A stretch of 64,000 nucleotides of DNA. Source: Mytilus edulis. Taxonomy: Eukaryota > Mollusca > Bivalvia > Mytilida > Mytilidae. The notes beneath the pieces are model-generated. The model did no database searches. It saw nothing but the letters and a program-made list of their open reading frames with translations, and was not told the origin of the DNA. Positions within the stretch are counted from its first letter, which is position 1. The number at the start of each line of letters is the position of its first letter. Location: the NCBI RefSeq assembly GCF_963676685.1, contig NC_092348.1, positions 12,746,867 through 12,810,866 of the forward strand. The letters are read 5' to 3'. The position numbers were made by a program, and so were the translations under genes. Shown piece after piece: positions 24,181-39,100 of the stretch.

Positions 24181-27100
24181 CTGAAACAAGAAATTTATAT
24201 ACCGGTTATATATATACACAACAATTATATTGCATCCTTCTTTATTTTGTTCATTTGCTATCTGAAAATCCTTATTTTACTTTTCACCTATAAATGTATG
24301 ATATAAACCTAAATGCATTGTAGTCAGTTTTTGTTTTGGCTCTTAATCTCAGGATGACCAGGAAAAAAACATTGTTCATTGTTGAAGGCCGTACAGTGAC
24401 CCATCTTTGCTTATATTCACATCAATTGTATTGCTGTCTCATTGGCAATTATACATCTTCCTATCTTTATATTGGGCAAACTGTCATAAAATTAAAATAT
24501 TTTAACAGTTTACTGCTTTTTTGTTATGATGGATCATCCTCAAACTAGAGTACTGCAGGAAACAGAACAAACATGGTACATATTGTAATGTGTAACTAAT
24601 GATATTAACAATTAAATCTGCTCAAATAGGGATTCAAATCAGTAATAATTACAAGTTTCAAAAATCCCTAGTTAGCAGTAAGTTTTATTTGTTGATGATT
24701 GATTGATTGTTGGTTGCTTAACGTCCAGTGGCAAATATTTCATGCATATTCAGGACGAGAACAAGTTCACAATAAATACAATAGGTAGGTTGATTCAATG
24801 GAAGGCCATCTGGGATGATGGTCGGGGAAATTTGGACTGCCACTGGAAAATAAGGGTATATTGGGTAGGGACAGAAATTTTGCCTTGCAACAGGCCACCT
24901 ACGGGCCTTCAAAGAGTTGTTGCAAGGGTTCTTAACGTGCAAAGAGCGTGGCACTCTCTGTACACGAGGCATCGGATATTTGTTGATGAAATAAGCTTTT
25001 TTCATATCAAACAATTTTTAAAGTGTACATATCATAACGAGTAAACTAAAGTCACACAGACAATTCAAATGAAAAAACACCCACATTTACTAGATGAAAA
25101 AACATTTACTTACATCTCATGTATATAATCATCCTTAATTGATGTAGGATTTAATCCCCAGTCATGTAATATCTTCTGTACTGACGTCTAAAATTGTAAA
25201 AAAAATGTTTTTATAAATCAATGGATATGTTGGGAAAATGAAGTCGCAACCAAATTAAGCAACAATCAATGTAATAATGAAGAGAAAGATGAACTTCTCA
25301 CATGTAAAACATTATATAACTTTTTGTCATGTCGAAGTTCAATTCAATATTTTATTGATTCTCTATAAATGTTTTTGCATCAACTGTATCGTCATTTAAG
25401 CAGGTTTGGATCATTTACCCATGGGGAAAAGGTATACATTTAATGTATATATAAAGTTTTTCCCAAAATTATATTAAAATAACTTGCCTAGTAAATTTAT
25501 ATCTTGTATGAGATAAAATATCCAAAATGGGTTATTATATTTCATTTTAGCAATTGGTTTCAACTTGCACTGATCATACATATAAACTGTGAGTGCTTCA
25601 TGGTTTTAAATCAAGTTCCCTGGTAACCATTAAGATCATATCTGAACTACAATTACATCATAAGAGTAACTACCTTTAACATAAGGACATCAGCTTCTAT
25701 TTGGTCTTCATATACACCAGGATATCTATTATATTCCTCATAAAACTTATCTACGCCCCTCAATAAAACATAGAATACAAAGTCGTCATCATTGTCTTCA
25801 TCTCCTAAATGTTGAGCTGAAAAAAAAATAATATTTGTTAAAGTGAAAGGGCTCAGATACTTACAATAATCCAAAAGGAAATAAAATGTTCAAATATTAA
25901 AACATCAATGTAATCAGGAGCTCCACAGGACACAGCTTTGTACGACCGCAGAAGTTATACCCTAAATAGTTGGAGCAAGTTAATGGACACAACATTCAAG
26001 CTTGATACAGCTCTGAATTTGTATTGCGATTAAATAGTTGACACAACATAGGTTTCTGACACAGAATGAATGTGGTCTATATATATGATATAGTTTTTCA
26101 CATTCAATTCATAAATCGCAAAAAGAAAAACCACTTCTGACCTACCTTTTAAGTGATCGCACTGTAATAATCCTGACCTTCACATTTTCCTGAATGTTTT
26201 CCATTGTAATTCTGCCATCTTCGTTTCTATGAGGATCATTTGTTTACATATGACATTCGTCACTTACGCAGTTTCCTTAAATGTTCTTTTCATTGATGTG
26301 ATAAGGTTTCCCGCGCTTTATGCAAATTTTATGAAACTGAACTCCACTGAAACACTTCCAGTAAAAACAATGGCGCATTCCACCATTCAAAATCGTCTTG
26401 GAAAATGTGAAGGTCAGGATTATCACAGTGCAATCACTTAAAAACAAGGTCAGTAGTGGTTTTTCTTTTGGTGATTTATGAATGGAATGTGAAAAACTAT
26501 ATCTCAAGTGAATGTGATTGATAGTTAAGATTATTTTTACCGATAACCGCTATGAATTTCAGCTGACGGCGACTATAAGAACTTAAACTTAAAAACTTTT
26601 TTAAATTGGACATTTATCTATTATGGTCCCATATCCAAAATCAAAATACATGGTTCGATTCAGTATATCAAAGAACCCCAAGAATTCAATTTTGAACCCT
26701 TTAGACCTCAATACTGACCAATTTGTTAACTGGGCCTAAATGTCAAAAATAAAAATATACATGGTTAGATTCAGCATATCAAAGAACCCCATATATTCAA
26801 TTTTTGTTGAAATCTAACAAAGTTTAATTTTTTACCTCAATTTGGACTAACTTGAAAACTGTGCTCATAATCAAAAATCTAAGTACATGTTAAGATTCAG
26901 CATACCAAAGAACCCCAAGAATTCAATTTTTGTTAAAATCAAACTAAATTCAATTTTGGACCCGTTGGACCTTAATGCAGACCAATTTGAAAACAGGACC
27001 AAATATCAAGATTCAAAATACACGGTTAGATTCCGCATATTGATTGCAAGGAACCCCAATAATTCAATTTTTTATGAAATCAAACACTAAAAGTTTAAAT

Positions 27101-30100
27101 TTGGACCCGGTTTTGGCCCTAACTCATAAACTGTTGGGACCAAAACTCCCATAATCAATCCCAACCTCCCTATTGTGGTCATAAACCTTGTGTTGAAATT
27201 TCATAGATTTCTATTAACTTGTATATAAGTCATTGAGCGAAAACCAAGAAAAATGCTTATTTGGGCCCTTTTAGGGACCCTTATTCCTTAATTGTTAGGA
27301 CCAAAACTCAAATAATCAATCCTAACCTTCCTACTGTGGTCATTAACCTTGTGTTTAAATTTCATAGATTTCAATTTATTTATACTTATGTTATTGTGCA
27401 AAAACTAAGAAAAATGCTTATTTGGGCCCCTTTTTGGCCCCTAATTCCTGAACTATTGGGTCGACAAGCCCCGAAATCAATCCCAACCTTCCTTTAGTGG
27501 TATTGAACCTTCTGTTAAAAATCTAGAATTCCATTCTTGAAAACTAAAGTTATTGTCCGGAATCTAAATGTGTCTTCGGACGACAACGCAGAAGACAACA
27601 ACATCATAAATGTTTTTTGCGGTCCTATAAAAATGATACTCATTTAAAAGGTGCTGTGTTAAATAAATTACGAAAAGTCTACATATGTCAGCAATAAACT
27701 GTCACTTAGCAATTAGTATAAAAAGTTGATTTTAGCATTGTTCCTACTGAAATTAGTGTTTGTTAAGTTAAGGAATACATTTAAGAAAGATATAATTAAA
27801 ATGTCATCATTTTCCAGTTTTTATTTGTCAAACACACCAAAACAATTATTTCATTATTTCATTATCTGTATATCTACTTCTAGTTTGAATCAGTGTTTTC
27901 ATAGATATTGATATTAAATAATTAAGACAAAACATGTAGTTTTGTGAGTTGATCATGTGTACTAAGTTTCAAGTTGATTTGACTTCAACTCCATCAAAAA
28001 CTACCTTGACCAAAAAGGTTAACCTGAAGTGGGACAGATGGACCAATGAAGGAACAGACAGGCGCAGAGACAGAAAAATATAATGCCCCTAAGTGGGGTA
28101 TAAAAAAATTCAGGCATATCATTTCAAAGGTCATTATGAATAAAAACACAGAGAACAGTAGCTGTTGTATTTATTCAATGGGACATAAAAACTGACAAAA
28201 GTTTTAATACCTTTACCAAGAGGAGATAACTCTGTACAAAAGTTTCATTTGGTTCGCAATGAGATTAATTTACAATTAGATGAAAGAATTCAAGAGTCCA
28301 TTTATTAATGCAAGCCCATAAAATACCTGCACAATTGGTAACTCAAATTATTTTAGTATTTCATTTTATCAAATTGAAGGGGCATTACCATACACTCAAT
28401 TTTACTTTCACATATCAATGACATAAATTTGTAGAAATTTTAATGTGTGGCAAAGAAAAATCTTTTCAATAATAACTTGGCAGTGTAAAACAAATGTTTG
28501 ATATGTAAAATATGAACATTTTCTGCCATCCACATTACCACTATATAGGACCATAACTAGGAAAACATGGAACTCTCTTTGAATAGCTATATTTACTAGT
28601 TATCAAATACCTATTTCTTGTAGATTTGCTGTTTTGTTGTTGTATTCCTCTGCTAAACTTCTGGATCTAAATATTCTTAAAAATGCAGCATTTTTACCTG
28701 AAACAAATAGATGAACTGTTATAAGTTCAATAGATTTAAGAAAGAAAGACAAAATATAGATCACATAATGCATAAAATTATAAACAATCATGAATAACAA
28801 GTTCAACTCATAATGTTTTTCAAGTATTTTTTTTTACTTTATATAGATTTCATATAAATCTGTAAAGAAATAAGAGAAATTGCAATGAAATTTTCCATAA
28901 ATTTATATATATTCAAAAGGGCATATATCACATATAACTGAGTGGTTTCAGTAAGCATTGACGCTTACACAATAGATAAAGATGGAACATATCACAAATC
29001 CTGAAAATAGAAAGACAAAACATAGGATATGTTAAGGTAACAATTTCAAAGTTTTTATTCAATCAACTAGTTGGTGTTCATGGGTGTGTTTCTAGTGTAA
29101 ATGTTGGAATGTCAAAGTATATTAACAGTTTCTGCTTCCCTATATTTGTAAACACTAGACGCAATTGTTTTTACATCACCACACTGAAAAGTGCTGCCAT
29201 TTGTCAAGAATGATGAAGTCAGAGTGGGAGTGACTTTTATCTACCAGTAGATGGCACAGCATTGTAATCACATGATGAAGTCAGAGTGGGAGTGACTTTT
29301 ATCTACCAGTAGATGGCACAGCATTGTAATCACATGATGAAGTCAGAGTGGGAGTGACTTTTATCTACCAGTAGATGGCACAGCATTGTAATCACATGAT
29401 GAAGTCAGAGTGGGAGTGACTTTTATCTACCAGTAGATGGCACAGCATTGTAATCACATGATGAAGTCAGAGTGGGAGTGACTTTTATCTACCAGTAGAT
29501 GGCACAGCATTGTAATCACATGATGAAGTCAGAGTGGGAGTGACTTTTATCTACCAGTAGATGGCACAGCATTGTAATCACATGATGAAGTCAGAGTGGG
29601 AGTGACTTTTATCTACCAGTAGATGGCACAGCATTGTAATCACATGATGAAGTCAGAGTGGGAGTGACTTTTATCTACCAGTAGATGGCACAGCATTGTA
29701 ATCACAAATGATGGCTGAATTTGCCAAGGGTGAAGAGAGAGTACATTTAAGTTTTTAAATTTGAATATTTTATAAAATCAAATCCTGGTCTATCTATTAT
29801 TGTTACATAGTTAGAAGTTCTTGATGTTTTGGTGAAATAAATTCTGTATTTCAATTGCTTGCATTGGCAACTACTGACTTCATCAACTTTGTTCCAAGTT
29901 GGGCCACAGTATACTGTATTGTAAAAATATGAAATAGACTATGGGGGTAGTGCTGGAATATACAAACAGACTCCATCCATACAATTTAATAAAACTTGAG
30001 GTAGTACTTACAAAATAGTTTGATATCATGGTCTGATATGCAGTTATCCTGTAAAAGATATCATTTTCTAAGTCAGTATAATCAACAAAGGAATCACAAT

Positions 30101-33100
30101 CTGTTATCTTGAGAATTTAATGAAATGAAAAAAATCTAAAAATTCATGAGAAAAATGTATATTTATTTACTTCCATCATATTTGGAGGTGAAAGTTAGAA
30201 TATTTCAATGACTACAAATAAACTTTGTGTACCTAGGTTTCAGAGATTCACAACTAAACACAATGAAGGAAATCTAAATCACATTTAAATAGATTGGTAT
30301 ACTGCTCAGAGTAATTCATGCATTTAAAAATGTTTATAACTTTTTCATATTTTGAAATAATTTTTGAACAAGGATGACATAATTTCATCTATTAAAGACT
30401 TTTATACCAATAATTAGAGAAACAGCAATGGTTGAAGCATGGCTGCTGAATCCCACTACATTATATAGAAATTCACAAAAACAAAACAATTTACTGTACA
30501 TTCAGAAATTAGTGTATGCATTTATCATTGCAATTTTTGAAGGATGGACAAAAATGAGATATTAAATATTGCAATTCCAGGAAAATCTGCATACGGATAT
30601 ATATGTATAATGCGAATCCTTACTTTTGCAATACTCACTCAGTCGGATTATTTGCATTTAGAAAAACCTCACAATAATCTCTGAATTTACAGTATATTTT
30701 CATATTTATATAATTTAATATCTATCTTTATATTACATATCTCCTAAAGTTTACTCAAGTCACTTCTTAAAAAGTCATACCCAGTTTTTACGACTTTCGA
30801 GAGAGAAAACATAACACAAATGTAAATTGTCATGAATATGAGTATTTCAGAACATAAATTGATCAGAAAAATTGGAAAATGACAACAACAAAAAAATCAT
30901 CCTCTATAAGATAAAAAGTGCAAAACGTCAAATAGGTTAACAACAAGAGTAATGTAGTTTATAGTTATATGATCAATTTGTATTGGAAAGTATAAATAAA
31001 TAGCACTTCCTCAAAAGAAGCATTTATAATGTATCACATTTCAATTTTAAGAGTCTAACTACTGCTATTGAAAATGACCTTAGTAAAAGGACTTATCATT
31101 TTATTTTACAAATGTGCAGATATGCAGATCAAAACAGTTATAAATTCTTGTCAAGTATAGTATACAATCAGGCTGGAACTGCATGGTAAGCTAATGGGGT
31201 TTTGTTGAATACCAATGATTGATGAACAGCATGACTCATACAAATACTTAAAGCAACATCAGTGCACTGAATTGTTCAGTAAGTGATGACTGATACAATA
31301 TATATAAGCTTTCAGGACAAAGCTTCCATGCCTCTGCTCTAACAGTCCTCATATTCAAATGATTTCTAGAAATTTTCTTTATAAACTTTAGAGTTAACAA
31401 ATAATTTTAACAAATACAATCTTTTTTAATATGTTTATCATTTAAACAGAATTATCTGCTGTTCATGCTCAAGCTTAAAAAAAGCTGCACATCTAACCAC
31501 AATTATAGCCCCCTCCTCTTTTCAGCTTGGCTTAAGGTATAGGTTCAACATTTAATCAGTACTTAGCACTTGATTTTCAAAAGAAAAAGACTTGGAAAAA
31601 TGTTAAATCTGCAGTGTTTCTATCAAAAGATGGAAAATAGTATAAAGAAAGTTTATGTCAACAAAACTTTTTCATTAGCTATTTCATTCTACAAATAAGC
31701 AAACATTTATGAGTTTTTTTGTAATCCTTTCCATGATGAAGTTTGAAAATATTTAGTATGACAGTTATCTATGAAAGAATCAAACATAAAGAAGATACAG
31801 ATCTTATTTTAAAGGTAAACATACACCTGCTTGCACAAAGACAAAGTATAGATACTGTTTCTAAACATCTAATTTAATTTACTGTAAATTATTAATAAAG
31901 ATGTAGCTACTTTATCAAGTAAAGTTCAATGCTGTGTCATATACACAAATATTATTTCATGTACTGTAAATACTGAATTTTTTGTAATATTTTATTATTG
32001 CAAAATTGTGAAAGTGAAGGTTTTCAAAATCTGCATTCCAAATTTTGGTAGCATCATTCGTATGCAGCATTTTACATTGCCTTCCTCCTTGAAATCACAA
32101 TAATAAATGAATGCACATATTTCTGAATTTACAGGACTGTATATATCACGTTCAAACACAATAAAATATCCCTCCTATGTACTCTTATATATTTTATGCT
32201 TAGTACTTAAGATATGCAGCTTTTTATTCATAGCAACTATAAAATATCATTCATACTGTATAACAAAGTGCAACTGGACCATTCGGAAAAACAGAACTAG
32301 GAAAATGTTATGCAAAAGTGTACTTCTCTTTCAGCTCGGACAAAATTTTGATTGGCAGATCCAAACAAGTCACAGTGTGTGACACAAATAACTTTTAGAC
32401 ACAAAATTGCATTTGAAATAAAATGAATACTTTGACAAAAAAACACTGAGATAATTTTCATATTTTTTTTTATAATAAACAGTACAATTACTTTTAAATA
32501 TACCAAACAATGTGGTATATTTCTGTAGAATTAAGACTGTCTCTTAAAACCTACACAAATGAGGAGACAGCTATCTGCAAAGTTTTTAAGATAAAAAAAA
32601 AACTGACTTTCTTCCTATAAAGTAAACTGTATTGTCCCCTCCCCGTGTATCATTGTTATTTTTAGGTACTGCAAATTCAGAAATTTTTGTGTGCATATTT
32701 TATTGTGATTTTAGTAGAATGAACAAAAATGTGAGATAAGTTTTGCACTTTCTTGAAATACTGCATACAGATATATCAATAAGATATTAGAATGTCCCTT
32801 CTTATTGTTGCAATACTCAACCAGTTGTATTATTAACATTAATAAAAACTTCTCAATATTTCTGAATTTGCAGCATAAGAACCAGGTAGCATAAATTTCT
32901 TCTTCTTGATATTAACAATTAATAATTTATATGATCAATTACATGTACAATGTACTATAATCATCTGTCCTATAAAAATAATAAAAATCATTTCACAGTT
33001 TTATTTCAAACACTAAAAACATTAAAAAAAAATCTGTAAATAAAAATAACACTTATTTCCAGAAACATAATTTAATACAATGTATATTTTTGTTCATGCA

Positions 33101-36100
33101 TTTTGTTCCATTCTATTTCTGATTTACGAATGGTCCATTTTGAAGGAGTTTGTCAATGTGGCTTTGAATTGTTGGTCAGAAGATTATCTGTAAATTTCTG
33201 ATTCAATATTTACACTTAATTCAGCAATTTTCATAAATATAAATATTTTTTTTCAAATTAATTTTAGTGTGCATTTTGCCATCTGTTTTTTTCCTGTCTT
33301 CAAATTCATTTTTTAATTGAATTTAGCTAATCTACACAAACAAATGTAGCCTTTATATGAATCTAATATATATGAATATTCCCATTAGGGCACATCTTCT
33401 GCAAAATGTTAAATTCATAATTTTTTCACTCTGTAAAAGTCTAATTTTAAATTTTATTATTGATAGTAGTGAAATGTTTCTATGTATTTAAGTTATCTCT
33501 AAATATTGAAAAAAAAAAAAAAAAATCACTTCAAAATACAAAAAAAACATTGGTTATTCAAAAAAATAAACAACCGTAGAATGAAAACAAAAGTTATTCT
33601 CTAGCTAAATGACATTCATGATATAATGGTAAAATGCACCAGATGGCCAAATTCATTGACAATTCCTATGTCCAATACAGGAATAATAAAGGGTAACAGA
33701 ATAAAAACATCATACATAATTTGGTGGTGGCATATTTAATGTGTCGACAGGTTCCTCCTACAACAGACCAAAACCACATCTTAGAAAGTTTACTGGCGGA
33801 CTGTTAAATACCATGACCAATTATTGTATATACAAACAAGTATGTGTCCATAGTACACGGACGCCCTACTCGCACTATCATTTTCTATGTTCATGGACTG
33901 TGAAATCAGGGTAAAAACTCTAATTTAGCATTAAAATTATAAAAATCATATCATAGGGAACATGTGTACTAAGTTCCAAGTTGACTGGAGTTCAACTTCA
34001 TCAAATAAAATTGAGAATGACCAAAAACTTTAACCTGAAGCAGGACAGATAGACGGACAAACGAACAGACAGACAAAAAGACCAGTAAACATAATACCTC
34101 TCTACTATCATAGGAGGGGCATCAAAATGTTAGCTCTAAAATTCTACCATTCCTGATATTTAGTTGAATAATATTATGTTACATGTAAATACCTCAAGTC
34201 TTTGTTTTGATTATTTAACTCACAACTATTTTCTAGTAATAACACATTATTTGAAACATTTCTTTACATTGGACCAAAAATATATAAAAGTTCCTGCAGA
34301 AAACAATACAATTTTTTTTTCTTTCACTTTTTAAAAGACAATTTGAATGGACATGAATCTAACCTTTGCAATGCTCTGTTCTATTTTACGAACTTTCTCT
34401 GTCACTACGGCAACATCATCATCAGCCTGGCCATGATATACATGCTGTAACTGTATATATCTAGTAGAATCAGCTGTCATATCAGGGATGGTTCCACGCA
34501 GAGGTAATAAATCTACAACAATCAATGTCTTGTCTTTGTTTAACTTATATAACTAATTTGTATCATATATTTTTACCAAATAGCAGCTTTTATTAGTTTT
34601 AGATTTTAGTTTTGCATTGGTGCACAATTTTTAACTAGCTTTACAGACTGTTAACTGCATAAAAAATATCAACACGTTTTTCACAAAACTTTCATATAAT
34701 AGTAAGACCTATGCACTTTTCATTGTTACCATGGAACTTGCTTCTTCAGATGTTGGTTGTGTTTAAAAAAACTTGTAGTTGTACTAACCTTTTCCTTCAT
34801 TATCTACAAATTCTTTGACTGCTCTGACTAGAATCCAGAAAGATGAACTCTGCAAAATAAATTTAACATTATAATTGAAATCAGCTGTCAGTCAGAAATA
34901 ATGATTTGTGTAACAAGGTTATTTAATTTAAACAATTAAATATTTTAGAACTATCACTATTTAGAAAGCAGCTATTTTACTAGATTTTTTCTATTCAATA
35001 TTTTTTTTGCAATTATTCTCTATTCACTAAACGAGTTTACCCCACCCAGACCGCCTTATATCAACACTACAACTAATTGATTCTGAAGGTATTTATTCCA
35101 ATATGTAAAAGGATATTGTAATTTCTTGCAAATCAAGAGTTTCAAATACTGAATGAAAACAATACATGAATAATTTTCCTTTACAGAAATATATCTTGTA
35201 TATCATTTTCAATATTTTTTTTACAGGTCAAGAAGATCTGATTTATCATACCTCGGCATCTAAATTACTACAACATGGATCTTCAAACAGCTTTCTCACT
35301 ACACTTGGCATCTACAATAGAAATAGAATATTGATAAGCAAAATTGTAAAAGATTAAACTGAAAGTCAGACTGAATAAAAAAATTGTTGAAGATGTAGCA
35401 ATGGTATCAGTAGTGGATCCAGGGGAGGGTTCCAGGAGTTGAAACCCCCTTTTTGAAAATGGTTGGATCCACCCGTAGGTATTTATAACACTTTTAATTC
35501 TTGGTTTAAACTTCAATATATGCATGAAATAAAAGCAATTGCTCTTTAGTCAACAAATCATAAAATTACGAAATGCTACAGCAGATATCATTTTAAATAT
35601 AAAAAGTTTTAAAATTGATTAAATGAACTACTTGAAATAAATTAGATGTGTAAGGAGGACATGCATATACCCACCTGTTAAATGTCAGAAGGTAAGGCAT
35701 GTGGAAGGAAATACAAACTCAATCTGTAGATCACATTTTTACACAATGAACCAAATACCAGTTCGATATTTTAACTTTTACAAAAAGCCAAAACATGTAC
35801 AATTTTCATAAATTTTTAACCAAAATCAGTTCAATATCTATAGGTATTACCATAAAGGTCAGAAAATTACAGGTACAATTTTCATGAAATTTATGGTCCA
35901 AGGATCATATAATTTTTCAATAGCAGGTCTTAATTCAAAACAAGAAGTAGATTGTAGATCATAATATATGCTTCAACTAAAGCTTATTTAAATGTCTACA
36001 AACTGATTTTTTTCTTTCTGAAAACAGTTTTATTTTGGGAATGAAGGATGAAATGATTTATTTTGGGAATGAAGGATGAAATGACAGACAAGGATATCAC

Positions 36101-39100
36101 TTTACACCCTAGCCACAGGCCATAATCATTATTTACTTTTTCTTTTGACGAGGATCATTCACAATATCAAAGCTGACAAGAGGTGCAGATACAATACCAA
36201 ATGTATAGAATGATATCAAACACTGAATAATATGACAATAGGGGTCAAAGCTTCAATCTTTTCTCCCAACAGAAAGGAGAAAAGATAAATTAGATATAAA
36301 AGATTTCCCTCTAATGACATCTGTTAACCATTGTAACTAAAAGATTTTTTCATGCAACAATACTATACAACATACACTGCTGGGTACCAAAGCTGTGTTG
36401 ACACTCTTTACAGCTTCATCAAAATTCTCTTCATCCAATGGAAACCCTTCTTTATTTGACCTTATACCTACAAAAAAGCTTACGTGATGACACACAGAAC
36501 ATGCAATCTTTAGAAACAAGTAAGAGAAGAAATTTATTGTTAACTGTTCAAACTTTTATTATTACTGACGAACTCATTGTAGATACCTTGTTATTCATAT
36601 TATCCCTTATTGATCAGATATATTTATATCTTTACATGGATTTAATGATAGCTCCATTTATATTTAAAACATGACACAATTTAATTACGCTATATTGAAG
36701 TTTTAAAATTGTAATGCGCAAATGATTTTGCATTTTTGACCACTATATCTATACATTTGTACTTGAAACTCACTGATGCATACCCCAAATCTTCTTTTAT
36801 TCTATAATCAGAAAAAATTCTTTCCTGTGATGGCGTATGGAAAGTGTTACTATTAATTACCTTAAAATGTTCGAGATTTTAAATCTTTTGAACCACATTA
36901 CCAATCATAAAAACATATCTCAGATCCTGAAAGGACACTCTAAAATCCTTATGGGTGTGTGTTAGACTTTTTTGTATGACGAAAATGTAAGAGAAATTTT
37001 AAAATTGACGCCATGGGTGGTCAACCACTTTAGAAGTGCCTTCGCTTGGTGCCTTGAATGTATTAATAGCCCTTACTGGAAAAAAGATGTAAACAATCAC
37101 AAAATATTGTTTTACCTTGTTTAATAAATTCTTTAAACAGCAATTTTTCTTTATAATTCTTTGGTGCATTCCCATCATGCTGTAACAGAAATAAAGCTTC
37201 ACTTTGTTCTATTCATGTTTACATACATTTGTTCTATTCATGTATTATTCATGTTTACATACATATGTTCTATTCATGTATTATACATGTTCTATTCATG
37301 TATTATACATATGTTCTATTCATGTATTATACATATGTTCTATTCATGTATTATACATATGTTCTATTCATGTATTATTTATGTTTACATACATATGAAT
37401 CCAATACAATTGTAGTAAATTTGAAATTAATGTGTATATTTATTCATGTTTTCTTCAACATAAATTTCTACCATATATGTATATATTTATACTATTTAAT
37501 TTATCATTAGTTTTATTTATTGCCTATCTTTACAAAAAAAAACAATAAAATATTTTTTTTCAGATAAGAAAAAGAAGATTTGAAATAAAATACATACGGA
37601 TTCTTTCCATTTCTGTAAATATTTATAAACTATTACTATCCATGGTGTGTGTGAATGCTCCTGCAATTAAAAAAAATATTACAGTGGCAAAATTAGTCAA
37701 AACTTTGTTTAGACACATAAGAAAAATTGTCAGTATATATGGACTTTGGACTAGTTGGTAAATAGATTTTGGCGCAGACTGATTTAATCATCATAGGCAA
37801 TCATAACACAGGAATCTTACAATATATAACTGACCATATATGAAACAAAAAATAAGACTGAAATGTCAGTACAAAGGTTTATCATAATTCATAATTTAAT
37901 ATGGATACCTTAAATGTTGTGTTAATTTCCTTTTGGTCTTTTGTGGATAGTTGTCTCATTGGCAATCATACCACATCTTCTTTTTTATATTAACATAAAT
38001 AATTAAATAAATAAATAAATAATTTTTCAATTTTCCAAGTTCTATCAGTCTATCTTGATCAGAACATACACCCTGGTTTATTGTTTGATCATGTAAATGG
38101 CAGTAAAACTGACCAACTGGACTTTAAGCATACACTAATCAATGATTTTAAGGGTATCACTCTGACATTTATCCATTATAGAAATTATTCTAGTGCATTC
38201 AGTATATAATAAAAAAAATCTAATTTCTATATTAGTTGAAATCTTTCTCTAGAAAGTAACATCTTCATTAGCATATAATTTATGCTAATGAAGTTGTTAC
38301 TTTCGAGAGAATTTTATCATTATAACACAAGCAGTATTTACCTTTTGATCCATGGATTCCAGATCTAAAGAATTACAATACTCTACAAGTCTTTGAAACG
38401 GATGATCTAACCTCAAATCTTCATGAGCACTGTCTGGGTGTGATTCTATCACTGAAATAAAAACACAGAATATAATTAATCTATACTCTATGGGTAAGAT
38501 GAAGATATATGCACTTACAATGATGTTTTACTTTTCTTTGTTTAGCCGGGAAGTTGTGGTATAGTGGTTGTTGTTTTTGAACATTTTTATTTTGGGTGTT
38601 CCAGATAAAAACAAAGCCAGAAAAGCTCTTTGATGCACAACATTTATGAAGTGTTGTTTTGGCCTTCAAGTTAAGGGAGAGATTAGCACTTACAATGATG
38701 TTTTACCCTGACATATTATGTTCAAGTTAAGGGAGAGATTAGCACTTACAATGATGTTTTACCCTGACATATTATGTTTCTGTGTTTTCTAAGCTAGTCA
38801 TTAACTTTTTGTATTACATCAATGATTGTATTCAAGGCAAACAAGGCAGTGATTAGAGACAATCAAGATGCTTATCTTATTTTCTTTATAAAAGGTAATA
38901 CTCTTGAACTATTAAAGCTAATGATCTGGAGAAAATCAATTTGCACCATTTTTTAGGGTGTAACTTCTGAACCATACATTCTCCAATGAATGCATGAGAA
39001 CTGAGCTCTGTTAAAATGCATATCCTGATCCATGTGTGGATATTGGATTAAGCAAACAATTAGTTTTCTTGAAACCATCAGTGCCTAACAAACAATTAAA

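Noticed and set aside
24703-25044. 113- and 98-codon frames on opposite strands
   Set aside because: Both fall in a SINE-like insertion between NAE1 exons 18 and 19.
29210-29705. CRISPR array look-alike
   Set aside because: The units abut with no unique spacers, and the context is a eukaryotic intron.
37161-37510. Overlapping open frames of 64-93 codons with repeated FYSC/LFMYY-type peptides
   Set aside because: They are produced by a 24-bp tandem array, a multiple of three, within a NAE1 intron.
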